This document shows, one piece after another, positions 36,613 to 46,930 of a DNA stretch of 64,000 bases. The DNA lies in contig JANXDX010000003.1 in the NCBI GenBank assembly GCA_025058735.1, positions 1-64,000 on the forward strand. Reading direction: 5' to 3'. Position 1 is the stretch's first letter. Each line of letters starts with the position of its first letter. Under the pieces are notes generated by a model that was not told the DNA's origin, made no database searches, and saw only the letters and a list, made by a program, of their open reading frames with translations. The translations under genes and the position numbers were made by a program. This stretch comes from Archaeoglobaceae archaeon. GTDB lineage: Archaea > Halobacteriota > Archaeoglobi > Archaeoglobales > Archaeoglobaceae.

Positions 36613-37950
36613 ATGCGTGTAGGTGGTGCTGGAACTTTGTTCGGAACAAACGGTGTAAGAGGTATAGCCAACAAAGATTTAACTGCTGAATTAGCTCTGA
36701 ACCTAGGGAGAACGATTGCAACTCTAAAGGAGGGAAAGATAGCTGTAGCTTGCGATACAAGGATTTCCAGTTCAATGCTTAAATGTGCCGTGGCAGCTGG
36801 AATAATGAGCTGTGGGAGCGATGTTGTAGATCTTGGAATCTCTCCAACTCCTGCATTGCAATTTTATGTAAAAAATACCGATTGTGTAGCTGGAGTTATA
36901 ATTACAGCAAGTCACAATCCTAAGGAGTACAACGGAATAAAGTTCATTCAAGAGAACGGGGTTGAATTTTTCAGGGAAATGGATGAAGAAAGTGAAAGAT
37001 TGTACATGAGTAAAAGTTTTAAGGAAGTCGACTGGAGTAAAGTTGGAAAACTTATACAAGACGATTGTAAAGAGGTTTACGTAGATGCGGTAGCTGAAAG
37101 CGTCGACCTTGATAAAAAGTACAGAGTTGTAGCAGACTGTGGAAATGGAGCTGGAAGCTTTACAACACCTGAAATATTAAAAAGTCTAGAATGCGAATCT
37201 TTGGTGATAAATGCGAATCCTGATGGAAGATTTCCTGCGAGAGATCCTGAACCTGTTGAGCGGAATTTAGAAATATTAAAGAAATTAGTTATAGAATTTA
37301 GAGCAGACTTTGGTGTAGCTCACGATGGGGATGCAGATAGAGCTGTTTTTGTTGATGAAAAAGGAAACTTTGTCAGCGAGGATGTAGTTTTGGCTTTGAT
37401 GGCGAGATACTATGTAGAAAAAAATAGGGGAGGGATAGTCGTTACTCCTGTTTCAACTTCGAAAGTTGTTGAAGATGTTGTGAAAGAGGTTGGAGGAGAA
37501 GTGATCTATACAGCAGTTGGATCTCCTGTAGTTGCTAAAGTTATGATCGAGAAAAATTCGATCTTCGGCGGAGAAGGGAACGGTGGATTGATCTTTCCAG
37601 AACACCTGGTTGCGAGAGATGGAGGTATGAGTGTTGCTAAAATGCTACAACTTCTGGATGAAACTGGAAAAAAACTCAGTGAACTTGCAGCTGAAGTTCC
37701 GAGATATTTCACAGTTAAAGGAAAAATTCCATGCAAAGACAAAATAAAACTACTTGAAGAGTTGAAAAAAGAATTTCCTGAAGCGAATCATATAGATGGG
37801 GCTAGAATAGAATTCAAAGATGGTTGGATCTTAATAAGACCATCTGGAACCGAACCAATAGCTAGAATTTATGCAGAAAGTAGAAATAAAAAGAGGGCTG
37901 AGGAACTCTACGAATTCGGTGTGAACGTTGTGAAGAAAATTCTAAGATGA
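36613..37950 (+). CDS. glmM: phosphohexomutase, probable phosphoglucosamine mutase
   Basis: Alpha-D-phosphohexomutase family: TLFGTNGVRGIAN at the start, active-site Ser in ITASHNPKEYNGIK, metal loop DGDADRAVF, sugar-binding FGGEGNGGL, and C-terminal phosphate-binding RPSGTEPIARIYAES. Length (445 aa) fits archaeal GlmM; phosphomannomutase activity cannot be excluded. Its stop overlaps no real gene: the next gene probably starts at 38055 with its own promoter motif. Confidence 0.9.
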   Translation: MRVGGAGTLFGTNGVRGIANKDLTAELALNLGRTIATLKEGKIAVACDTRISSSMLKCAVAAGIMSCGSDVVDLGISPTPALQFYVKNTDCVAGVIITASHNPKEYNGIKFIQENGVEFFREMDEESERLYMSKSFKEVDWSKVGKLIQDDCKEVYVDAVAESVDLDKKYRVVADCGNGAGSFTTPEILKSLECESLVINANPDGRFPARDPEPVERNLEILKKLVIEFRADFGVAHDGDADRAVFVDEKGNFVSEDVVLALMARYYVEKNRGGIVVTPVSTSKVVEDVVKEVGGEVIYTAVGSPVVAKVMIEKNSIFGGEGNGGLIFPEHLVARDGGMSVAKMLQLLDETGKKLSELAAEVPRYFTVKGKIPCKDKIKLLEELKKEFPEANHIDGARIEFKDGWILIRPSGTEPIARIYAESRNKKRAEELYEFGVNVVKKILR

Positions 37951-38007
37951 TGTCACTGATGCTCTGTAAAAATAAAATTTTAAACAAATTTATGTTTTAT
38001 TTTAAAC

Positions 38008-38036
38008 TTACGACCTGTAGCAACAGAAATTTAAAC
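38008..38036 (+). promoter_or_regulatory. upstream motif shared with 34432-34460, before the surface-protein gene
   Basis: TTACGACCTGTAGCAA, 7 bases, TTAAAC. The AATTTAAAC part lies about 24 bp before ATG 38055, a good position for a TATA box, so the 16-mer would sit just upstream of it, where a regulator or TFB contacts could act. Confidence 0.45.
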
Positions 38037-38054
38037 TCGACAAGTACTTTGTGC

Positions 38055-39347
38055 ATGAAGTTTGCGTTGATAGTTTTACTTATTCTTTTCACACCTCAAG
38101 CTTCAGCCCTATCTATAACGTATTCTGTAGAACCAGAGATCGTTTTGCCTGGAGGGATTGCAGAATGTAAAGTCACGATCACTTCTCCAAAAGCTGTAAA
38201 AATATACTACGTTTCAATCTTAGGTTATGGGGTAGAAGTTGACAGGAGTATTTTTTACGTTGGTAGCAACGTAACTTTCTACACTTTTAGCTTCACGGCA
38301 AAAGCTGAAAAAGTGGGTATATTTTACGTAGATGTAAACATAAATCTGGAAAACGAAAGCTTGATGCAAACAATACCTATAGTTGTTTATGACAATTTTC
38401 CATATGTTTCAGTTCTAAGTTCAGCTTATGAGAACGAAATAAATACAGTAAAATTTTTACTTTCAACTCCAGTAAAACTTAAAAATGTAAAAATTAAACC
38501 ACTATTCGATTCTTTACCAAAAGAACTTGTCTTTAGCGTTGTTGACAACTTTGTAGAATTTTATTTAACTTTTGAAGTTAGAAAAAGCTTAGATTTTGAA
38601 ATTTCTTTCTACAATGGAAAGAGTTATCACGTTATCTTTAGGAAAGTTGAGCTCCCAGTTCTACCATCTAAAGGTGTATTTTTAAATTTAAACTTAAGTC
38701 ATCAAACTTTTTACTTTGGAGAAGCTGTAGAACTTTTCGTAGAAGTTACAAACTTGAGAAACGATAGGATTTACGATTTACAAGTTTCTTTGATTTGTAA
38801 ATGCGATTACGATTCAGAAAAAACCATTGTAAAGCTTGAAAGCAAAGAGACAAGACTTTTTAAGTTCATTTTTAGTCAATCAGATGTTGGAAAAGGAAAT
38901 TTAACAGTTCTAGTTAAATTTAAAGACGAATTTGGAAAAAAACATTTTGTAGAAAGAAGTACAGATTTCTATGTTTTAGGAGAACATCAGCTTGTTTTCA
39001 GTGATGTAAAAGCATCTCCTGGATTTATCTCTGGAGAGATAAGTAATGTTGGAAGAAGTAGAGCTTACAACGTCTTTATCGAAGCGATCTGTGAAGAAAG
39101 AAAAGAGAAATTTTTGGGAAACATTGAACCTTCTGATTTTCAAAGTTTTGAATTTACACTAGCTTGCAACGAATCCCTGTTAAAAGTTTCCTGGAACAAT
39201 GAGATAGGTAAAAAGTTCGAAATTTACAAGAAAGTTGAGTTTTTAAGAAAAGAAGTCCAACCTTCTATTTCTCCAATAGCAATAGCTGGAACAGTTGTTG
39301 CTGTAGCTATCATAGTTCTGATCGTTTTAAGAAGTTTTAGGAAATGA
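38055..39347 (+). CDS. secreted or surface protein with signal peptide and C-terminal membrane anchor (CARDB-like)
   Basis: I chose ATG 38055 because it gives a signal peptide (KFALIVLLILFTPQASALS). The frame is open 36 codons upstream but without export features. The body of about 380 residues is beta-rich with repeated Ig-like or CARDB-type units (YSVEPEIVLPGGIAECKVTI; LNLNLSHQTFYFGEAVELFVEVTN; LVFSDVKASPGFISGEISNVG) and many NxS/T sequons. The end has a hydrophobic helix then RSFRK. The stop overlaps the start of an ABC ATPase gene by 4 bp, followed by a MacB-like permease, so it is probably the external subunit of that exporter. Confidence 0.82.
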   Translation: MKFALIVLLILFTPQASALSITYSVEPEIVLPGGIAECKVTITSPKAVKIYYVSILGYGVEVDRSIFYVGSNVTFYTFSFTAKAEKVGIFYVDVNINLENESLMQTIPIVVYDNFPYVSVLSSAYENEINTVKFLLSTPVKLKNVKIKPLFDSLPKELVFSVVDNFVEFYLTFEVRKSLDFEISFYNGKSYHVIFRKVELPVLPSKGVFLNLNLSHQTFYFGEAVELFVEVTNLRNDRIYDLQVSLICKCDYDSEKTIVKLESKETRLFKFIFSQSDVGKGNLTVLVKFKDEFGKKHFVERSTDFYVLGEHQLVFSDVKASPGFISGEISNVGRSRAYNVFIEAICEERKEKFLGNIEPSDFQSFEFTLACNESLLKVSWNNEIGKKFEIYKKVEFLRKEVQPSISPIAIAGTVVAVAIIVLIVLRSFRK

Positions 39348-40027
39348 GAGAAGTGATCGTTGAACTTAAAAAAGTTTGGAAAGTTTTTAAAACAAAATAC
39401 TACGAAATTCACGCTTTGAGGGGTATAGATCTTCAAATAGAGAAGGGTGAATTTCTGATCGTCATGGGCCCATCTGGAAGTGGAAAGTCGACACTTCTAC
39501 ATTTGATCGGCTGCTTAGATAAACCTACAAGCGGCGAAGTTTTAATAGATGGTATAAGCACTTCTAAGTTGAGCGATTCTGAGCTTACAAATTTGAGAAG
39601 AGATAAAATAGGTTTCATATTCCAGCAATACAATTTAATTCCAACTTTGACAGTCTTTGAAAACGTTGAACTTCCAATGGTTTTAAAAGGTGTTTCAAGA
39701 GATGAGAGAAAGAAGAGAGTCTCAATTCTACTTGAAATGCTAGGTATTAAAGATACTGCTCAAAGAAGACCAAATGAGCTGAGCGGAGGCCAGCAGCAGA
39801 GAGTAGCTATAGCTAGAGCTTTAGCTAACGATCCTAAAATTTTACTTTGCGACGAACCAACTGGAAATTTAGATAGTAGAACAGGTGAACAGATAATACA
39901 AAAGATCAAAGAACTGAATAAAAAGGAAAACGTAACAGTTGTACTTGTAACTCACAATCCAAGTTTTAAGGTATTTGGGGATAGAGTTATCTATCTGAGA
40001 GATGGACAGATTGTAGATGTTACTTGA
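39344..40027 (+). CDS. ABC transporter ATP-binding protein (LolD/MacB type)
   Basis: Walker A GPSGSGKSTLLH, Q-loop FIFQQYN, signature LSGGQQQRVAIARAL, Walker B ILLCDEPTGNLD and switch His in LVTHNPSF are intact. The 227-aa size and the GNLDSRTG segment are typical of the LolD/MacB/FtsE group that drives mechanotransmission rather than classic transport. It overlaps the surface-protein gene by 4 bp and the permease gene by 11 bp. Confidence 0.95.
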   Translation: MREVIVELKKVWKVFKTKYYEIHALRGIDLQIEKGEFLIVMGPSGSGKSTLLHLIGCLDKPTSGEVLIDGISTSKLSDSELTNLRRDKIGFIFQQYNLIPTLTVFENVELPMVLKGVSRDERKKRVSILLEMLGIKDTAQRRPNELSGGQQQRVAIARALANDPKILLCDEPTGNLDSRTGEQIIQKIKELNKKENVTVVLVTHNPSFKVFGDRVIYLRDGQIVDVT

Positions 40028-41141
40028 ACTTGCAAGGAGAAATCTGGAAAGGATAAAAGTTAGAAGTATTCTTGCAATCGTAGGAATACTTATAGGTGTA
40101 ATGGCCATAGGATCTATAGGAATATTTGGAGAGAGTCTCAAAGCTGCAGTCATGAAAAATTTTAAAGATGTTGTAAATCAGTTGAATGTTTATCCAAACT
40201 TTCAAGAAGGCTATACGTACATTGAACAAAGGGATCTTAGATCAATTGAAAAGATTGAGCTAGTTGAATCTGTTACACCCATTAGATCGGACAGTTCTTT
40301 GATCGTTTACAGAGAAAAGAAAACGTACGCTACAGTATATGCTTTAAATGATGATTTCTTGAAAAAAAATTTCAAAGTCGAAAAGGGAGATATAAACTTG
40401 AAAAACGGCTGTGTAGTTGGAAAACTTTTGGCAGATCATCTTTCTTTGAAAGTTGGATCAAAAATATATTTAGATAACAATGAATGCAGAGTTTCAGCGA
40501 TTTTGGAAAACACTGGAGCTAGATTTGACATAAATCCAAACTTCGCAGTAATTGTTTCCGAAGATTATTTTGAAAAAATTTCGAACGCTAGAATAAATTT
40601 AGTAGTAGTTAAAGTTAAAAGTTTAGAAAACGTTGAGGAAGTCAAAAGTACTATAGAAAAAACGATCAACAGAAAAGATGAGAGAGTTGTAGTTTTTGAG
40701 CTCAAAATCATAGTTGAAAGGATATCTGAAGCTTTCAATCAGATAAACTTGTTTTTGATAGCTATAGCATCTGTCTCTCTACTAGTCGCTGGAGTTAGTA
40801 TTTTGAACGTAATGCTGATATCTACGATAGAGAGAACCAAAGAGATAGGCGTGATGAGAGCTATAGGAGCTCAGAGATCTACTGTAATGAAGATTTTTCT
40901 GATGGAAGCTATGGTACTGGGTTTAATAGGTTCAACAATTGGTGCAATTTTGAGCATTTTCGGAGGAATTTTGATCGATTACGCTCTACTCAAAGATTTC
41001 AGCTATGTATTCCAGCTTTCAACAATATTCTACGTATTTTTGGGAATACTCATTGGAGTTACAACTTCTTTGCTGAGCGGTTTATATCCAGCTTGGAAAG
41101 CATCAAAACTTGAACCGATCGAAGCTTTAAGATACGAATAA
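40017..41141 (+). CDS. MacB-like ABC transporter permease (FtsX domain)
   Basis: A 374-residue protein: one N-terminal transmembrane helix (RSILAIVGILIGVMAIGSIGIFG), a long extracellular MacB-PCD domain of about 220 residues, then three helices in the FtsX domain with the family motif STIERTKEIGVMRAIGA. It should pair with the ATPase just upstream. Archaea lack an outer membrane, so the cargo may be a surface protein, lipid or signal rather than a lipoprotein. It ends 1 bp before a convergent TctA-like gene. Confidence 0.93.
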   Translation: MLLELARRNLERIKVRSILAIVGILIGVMAIGSIGIFGESLKAAVMKNFKDVVNQLNVYPNFQEGYTYIEQRDLRSIEKIELVESVTPIRSDSSLIVYREKKTYATVYALNDDFLKKNFKVEKGDINLKNGCVVGKLLADHLSLKVGSKIYLDNNECRVSAILENTGARFDINPNFAVIVSEDYFEKISNARINLVVVKVKSLENVEEVKSTIEKTINRKDERVVVFELKIIVERISEAFNQINLFLIAIASVSLLVAGVSILNVMLISTIERTKEIGVMRAIGAQRSTVMKIFLMEAMVLGLIGSTIGAILSIFGGILIDYALLKDFSYVFQLSTIFYVFLGILIGVTTSLLSGLYPAWKASKLEPIEALRYE

Positions 41142-41142
41142 T

Positions 41143-42324
41143 TCAGAAGTAAAGTAGATCGAGGTAAAATATCGTCACAGGCAACATTGTGCATCCCATG
41201 CAGTTCACTCTTTTAACTCTAAGTTTAACGCAAAGAATTCCTACAATTGAAGATACAAAAAACACTAGAATTCCAACTAAGCTTGTAAGGTAGAAAATTA
41301 GTATAATTAGGAAAATTAGTACTCCAATTGATAACTTCCTAGCATCGATTTTTGTTATAGTTGACGCAAAGAAGAAAGCTATAAGTATTGTAGCTAAAAA
41401 AGCAAGTAAGGCTGCAAAAAAGCTTACTAAAGATATTTCAATAAAATTACTTTTGTATCCTAGCTGCTTTAATGCTACAGCTGCTCCACTTCTAGTCTTC
41501 CCTGCTGCAAGGAAAGAGAAAAGACTTAAAATTGCGTTAGCTGAATTTGCTGCACTGACAGCTGCTATGTATCTTTCTACATTTCTCTCATTTATTGTTG
41601 CGATTATTGTAGCAATACCACTGCTCATTCCTGGAAAGATCGAAACAAAAAGCCCAGACAAGGTCCCTCTAAATGTAGCTTCTATGTCTGGAAGTTTGAA
41701 AGATTTTCTCTGCTTTCTAACTTTTCCAGCACTAGAAATTAGTACTGGTGTTGCAAAGAAACCTGTCAACATTGGAAGCATCAAGGAAGCTAACGGATCG
41801 TCAACGCCGTAGTTGAAAACAAAGCAACCTACAAGGCCACTCAATGTAAATATTAAAAGAGCGTAAGATCTCTTTTTCCAGCTTGAAGACTCTTCAGATC
41901 CTACTTCTCCTCTTTCAGTTATTATCAACAAGAAAGCTATCAGTATCAAGATGATCGGTGTAACTGCTCTGACAACTTGGTAGTACTTGAAAACAAAAGA
42001 TACTGTGAAGAACAAGGGGATCGATACAACTATGGCTATAAAAGATGCTACAGCTGAAATTGTTATGCAATCAAACCCTCTACCTTCAAGAACCATTTTA
42101 TGTGCTGGAAGAACACTTATAGCTGTATCTTCATCTGGAACCCCTAAGAAGGTTGTAGGTATTATGTTAACTACTGTGTAAGCTATAGCTGCTGCAATTA
42201 TCATCAAAGCCGCTTCTCTTGAAGCTAGAACCGTTAATAAGGCTGCGAAAGTGTTGCTGTGGATCCCAGGTGTAAGGCCTGCGATTATACCTAGGAGAGA
42301 TCCTATGGACGACTCAAGCCACAC
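41143..42324 (-). CDS. TctA-like integral membrane permease (COG1784/DUF112)
   Basis: A 393-residue, highly hydrophobic protein with two related halves: LLGIIAGLTPGIHSNTFAALL at the start and FRGTLSGLFVSIFPGMSSGIAT in the middle. These G-x-x-PG(I/M) repeats are typical of TctA/DUF112 permeases, which in bacteria take up tricarboxylates with TctB and TctC. It is shorter than bacterial TctA (about 500 aa) and no TctB or TctC gene is near, so the substrate is unknown. The start codon is GTG at 42324. Confidence 0.82.
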   Translation of the reverse strand: MWLESSIGSLLGIIAGLTPGIHSNTFAALLTVLASREAALMIIAAAIAYTVVNIIPTTFLGVPDEDTAISVLPAHKMVLEGRGFDCITISAVASFIAIVVSIPLFFTVSFVFKYYQVVRAVTPIILILIAFLLIITERGEVGSEESSSWKKRSYALLIFTLSGLVGCFVFNYGVDDPLASLMLPMLTGFFATPVLISSAGKVRKQRKSFKLPDIEATFRGTLSGLFVSIFPGMSSGIATIIATINERNVERYIAAVSAANSANAILSLFSFLAAGKTRSGAAVALKQLGYKSNFIEISLVSFFAALLAFLATILIAFFFASTITKIDARKLSIGVLIFLIILIFYLTSLVGILVFFVSSIVGILCVKLRVKRVNCMGCTMLPVTIFYLDLLYF

Positions 42325-42483
42325 TCGTGATTGATCAGTTATAAATAATTTGTTTTCTTTTTATGATGGATTGAAACAAAAATTAACACGATTAAGAAGG
42401 ATGTTGTACAAGTGGAAACTCTACAGCAATTTTTGACTAAATTTTTGTCTAAGAAAATTAGATAGAAGCAAAAGAGGGTTGAA

Positions 42484-42960
42484 TTATCTTTGAAAGATCT
42501 TTACATACTCTTTCTCTCTACCATCTGATACAAATTCAAAAACTTTTTCTGCATCAACTTTTAAAGAATTGATTCTTTCTTTAAACCTGTAAGGTACAGC
42601 AATTACTAAGAGACCAGAACTTTTCAGAGGAGAAGTGTCAAGTCTTTTCAGCAGATGTGCTACGTCTATACAAAAAATTGCATCAAAAACACCTCTTTTG
42701 AAAGGAGTAAAGTTTGCATCTCCTAAAACTTTATAATCGGATGAATTTTCTAGTAAGATTTCTAAATCTACATCTAAAGCTACTACTTCAACATCTACAT
42801 CGTGAGCTTTTAAGTATTCTTTCAAAAATCCATTTCCTGAGCCAGCATCAAGAACTAATTTGCCTAAATCTAAACCTAGTTTTCTTAGCTTTTCGAAAAT
42901 ATTGTCAAATTTTTCGAATTGTATTTCTCTCCAGCTTTTGTAGATCTTTGATGAAAACAC
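42484..42960 (-). CDS. class I SAM-dependent methyltransferase-like protein
   Basis: A 158-residue protein with a Rossmann SAM-binding motif LVLDAGSGNGFLKEYLKAH near residue 35, an acidic residue in VALDVDLEIL at motif II, and DAIFCIDVAHLL at motif IV. These positions are standard for small class I methyltransferases (ubiE-like topology). The substrate cannot be deduced. It stands alone; the next gene, ADH synthase, is divergent. Confidence 0.75.
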   Translation of the reverse strand: MFSSKIYKSWREIQFEKFDNIFEKLRKLGLDLGKLVLDAGSGNGFLKEYLKAHDVDVEVVALDVDLEILLENSSDYKVLGDANFTPFKRGVFDAIFCIDVAHLLKRLDTSPLKSSGLLVIAVPYRFKERINSLKVDAEKVFEFVSDGREKEYVKIFQR

Positions 42961-43064
42961 TTCTGCAAGTGCCTTCGAAGTAGATAAACTTTTTTATTTT
43001 ATATAAAATAAAAATTAATTATATATTTTGTCTAAAATAAAGTTTATCGGAACGTTTAGTAAAA

Positions 43065-43074
43065 GATTTAAACT
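43065..43074 (+). promoter_or_regulatory. TATA-like box of the ADH synthase gene
   Basis: GATTTAAACT is centred about 26 bp before ATG 43096, which supports that start codon over the in-frame one at 43081 and predicts a leaderless message. Confidence 0.5.
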
Positions 43075-43095
43075 CACAGTTTGCTATATGTAAGT

Positions 43096-43881
43096 ATGAG
43101 CCAAATTGGCAAACGAATAAGGATTGAAAGGATAATCAACAGAAACACCGGTAACACTGTAATAGTTCCAATGGATCACGGCGTTTCTTTAGGGCCGATA
43201 CAAGGTCTAATAGATCTTCAGAAAACTGTAAATGCTGTAGCTGATGGAGGGGCCAACGCTGTAGTTTTACACAAGGGATTAGTCCACTTTGGTCATAGGG
43301 GATATGGAAAGGATATAGGATTGATAATACATCTAAGTGCATCAACAAAGTTCTCTCCAGATCCAAACGAAAAAGTTCTAGTTTGTACAGTTGAAGAGGC
43401 TATAAAACTTGGAGCAGATGCTGTAAGCATACACATAAACGTAGGAAGTAAAACTGAAGCTGAACAGTTAAAAGCTTTTGGAGAAATTTCAAGGATCTGC
43501 AACGAATGGGGAATGCCATTACTTGCTATGATGTATCCTAGAGGAGAGGGAATAAATCAGTACGATCCAGATGCTGTAGCTTTAGCTGCAAGAGTTGGAG
43601 CGGAGCTAGGCGCTGACATAGTCAAAACAAATTTTACTGGAAGCGTTCAAAGTTTTAAGAGAGTTGTTGAAGGGTGTCAAGTTCCAGTAGTAGTTGCTGG
43701 AGGGCCAAAGATGGACAGTGTTGATGCTTTACTCAAGATGGTAAGAGATGCCATGGACGCTGGAGCTAGAGGAGTAGCGATCGGTAGAAACATATTCCAG
43801 GCTGATGATCCAAAGAAGATGACGAGAGCAATAGCTGCAATAGTCCATGAAAACGCTGATGTAAAGGAAGCAATGGAAATT

Positions 43882-43890
<9 letters not shown>
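43096..43890 (+). CDS. 2-amino-3,7-dideoxy-D-threo-hept-6-ulosonate synthase (AroA') / FBP aldolase DhnA family
   Basis: Class I (Schiff-base) aldolase: [30 protein letters not shown] at the start, then VVLHKGLV (Lys), and the Schiff-base Lys in [10 protein letters not shown]. Two activities are known in the family: fructose-1,6-bisphosphate aldolase, and ADH synthase, the first step of archaeal aromatic amino acid synthesis from 6-deoxy-5-ketofructose-1-P and aspartate semialdehyde. The INRNTG and MDHG patterns and the size (264 aa) favour ADH synthase. I chose ATG 43096 by promoter spacing. The gene converges with pyrI with a 9-bp overlap. Confidence 0.85.
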
Positions 43891-45298
<1,408 letters not shown>

Positions 45299-45309
45299 CT
45301 ACCGATCTT

Positions 45310-46098
45310 ATGGATCTGTTGGAGTTGATAGATCAGGCTAAAAGCTTGATGAAAGACAAGAAAGTTTTAGAAATTTATGAGAAAAAGATAACGATCGTCG
45401 GAGATCTTCACGCAGATTATAAAGCTCTAAAGAGGATACTTTCTGAGGCTGAGGGATTAATAGTATTTTTAGGGGATTATGCTGACAGGGGTTATCAGCC
45501 TTTGGAAGTTTACAGCGAAGTTCTGAAACTTTTTGTAGATGGAAAAGCTACGATGATGAGAGGAAATCATGAAACTGAAGAGGTTTTTCCTCACGAGCTT
45601 CCTTATCAGGTAGATCATGTTGTCTACGAATCTTTGAAAGATCTTTGGGAAAAAATGCCTGTTGCAGCTATAGCAAATGATCTTTGGCTTGCACATGCTG
45701 GAATTCCGACAAAAAGATGTAGAATAGGAATTGATGGAATAAAGTTGTCTGAAGTAAAGAATCCTACGAAGGAACTGCAGTTAGAAATCATGTGGAACGA
45801 TCCTTGGGAATACGATGAATGCGGAGAAAATTACAACAGAGGAGTTTTCTACTTCTTTGGAAAAATAGCTTCAGATGTATTTTTAGATTCCGTGGGATGT
45901 AGAGTCATTGTAAGATCTCATGAACCTTACAAAGTTTTGAAAGCAGAACAAGATGGAAGAGTTGTAACTTTAGGTTCTTGTGCCGAACCTTACGGGTTAA
46001 AAAGCTTTGCAACCTTGAAAATAGACTTTGAAAAGAGTTACAGGAACGGTTTTGATCTAGTAAGACTATTTGGACATGTTTTTGATTACTATTTTTAA
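45310..46098 (+). CDS. PPP-family metallophosphatase (protein serine/threonine phosphatase-like)
   Basis: The di-metal motifs of the PPP family are seen as GDLHAD, GDYADRG and GNHE, with later His in AHAGIP and a RSHEPYK segment. In eukaryotic PP1/PP2A the first two are GDxHG and GDYVDRG. The protein may dephosphorylate proteins, but archaeal substrates are unknown. I prefer ATG 45310 (DLLELIDQAKSLMKDKK), since an upstream GTG at 45280 lies only 17 bp from pyrB. It ends 86 bp before fqoJ. Confidence 0.85.
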   Translation: MDLLELIDQAKSLMKDKKVLEIYEKKITIVGDLHADYKALKRILSEAEGLIVFLGDYADRGYQPLEVYSEVLKLFVDGKATMMRGNHETEEVFPHELPYQVDHVVYESLKDLWEKMPVAAIANDLWLAHAGIPTKRCRIGIDGIKLSEVKNPTKELQLEIMWNDPWEYDECGENYNRGVFYFFGKIASDVFLDSVGCRVIVRSHEPYKVLKAEQDGRVVTLGSCAEPYGLKSFATLKIDFEKSYRNGFDLVRLFGHVFDYYF

Positions 46099-46152
46099 AA
46101 ATTATTAATATTTTTGATTAAATATATGCTCCCTCCAAAAGCTATTTTAGTA

Positions 46153-46163
46153 AAGCTTATTAG
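46153..46163 (+). promoter_or_regulatory. TATA-like box of the fqo operon
   Basis: AAGCTTATTA-type sequence centred 26 bp before ATG 46185 of fqoJ. A second AT-rich box (AAATATATG at about 46121) is further upstream. The whole eleven-gene operon is then likely transcribed from here. Confidence 0.4.
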
Positions 46164-46184
46164 TTTCTTCACTCGATCACTTGC

Positions 46185-46637
46185 ATGAACTACGAGCTAG
46201 CGATTCTGTCAGCAGTCAGCATATTTGCAGTCCTCACAGCACTTGGAGTTTTACTTTCAAAGGACAACTTCTACTCAGCTCTTTACATGGCAACAACAAT
46301 GCTTTTGGTAGCAGCAATATACGCTCTATACAACTTACAGCCAGTCGTAGTTCTTTTAGTTCTAGTTTTTGTTGGAGCTGTAAGTATAGTAACTGTAGCA
46401 CTTGCAGCAACTTACAGAACTGCTCCAGCAAGGAAAGTTAACATCTTTTGGTCGATTCCAGCAATCATAATTTTTGCGATCGCATATCTATCTTACTTCT
46501 CTTTAGATGAATTGAATGTTTCAACAGAATTCTCTTCGGTTCCGACGGATTACTTCAACGCAATAGTGATCCTTTTCTCTCTCATAGCAATAGTAGCTAT
46601 TGCAGCTGTAAAGATAGCTAGGAGGGTTGAGTTATGA
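46185..46637 (+). CDS. fqoJ: F420H2:quinone oxidoreductase subunit J
   Basis: ND6/NuoJ-like membrane subunit, 150 aa, with about five hydrophobic helices, including the pair ALYNLQPVVVLLVLVFVGAVSIV, typical of the subunit J pi-bulge helix. It belongs to the membrane arm of the complex-I-like F420H2 dehydrogenase. First gene of the operon; its TGA overlaps the fqoK ATG by 4 bp. Confidence 0.93.
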   Translation: MNYELAILSAVSIFAVLTALGVLLSKDNFYSALYMATTMLLVAAIYALYNLQPVVVLLVLVFVGAVSIVTVALAATYRTAPARKVNIFWSIPAIIIFAIAYLSYFSLDELNVSTEFSSVPTDYFNAIVILFSLIAIVAIAAVKIARRVEL

Positions 46638-46930
46638 TCTTGTTTTTAACCGCTTTGGCTATACTTATTGTAGCTTACATAACAGCTATATCTGCAAAAG
46701 ATTTGATAAGATTACTTATAAGTTTGGAATTAATGTTTGCATCGGTTTTTTTAGCAATAGTTCCTCTTTTTGCACTTAAACCTTCAACAGCTTACATGGT
46801 AGCAATTTTGACAATTTTTACAAGCAGTTGCGAGCTTTTGATACTAATAACAGCAATAATTCTACTCGATAGGATAAAAAGAAGTATTGCGATTGAAGCA
46901 GTTTCTGTAGGAGGTGAACGTCTTGATTGA
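46634..46930 (+). CDS. fqoK: F420H2:quinone oxidoreductase subunit K
   Basis: ND4L/NuoK-like, 98 aa, with three hydrophobic helices and the conserved acidic residue in LISLELMFASVFLAIV (proton path). The start ATGA overlaps fqoJ by 4 bp. The last codons overlap the start region of fqoM. Confidence 0.94.
   Translation: MILFLTALAILIVAYITAISAKDLIRLLISLELMFASVFLAIVPLFALKPSTAYMVAILTIFTSSCELLILITAIILLDRIKRSIAIEAVSVGGERLD

Noticed and set aside
36613-37950. Phosphomannomutase/phosphoglucomutase
   Set aside because: Not excluded, but the FGTNGVRG start and size fit archaeal GlmM better; left as a probable call.
41143-42324. Tripartite tricarboxylate transporter system
   Set aside because: Only a TctA-like membrane component is present; no TctB or binding protein nearby, so I call only a TctA-like permease.
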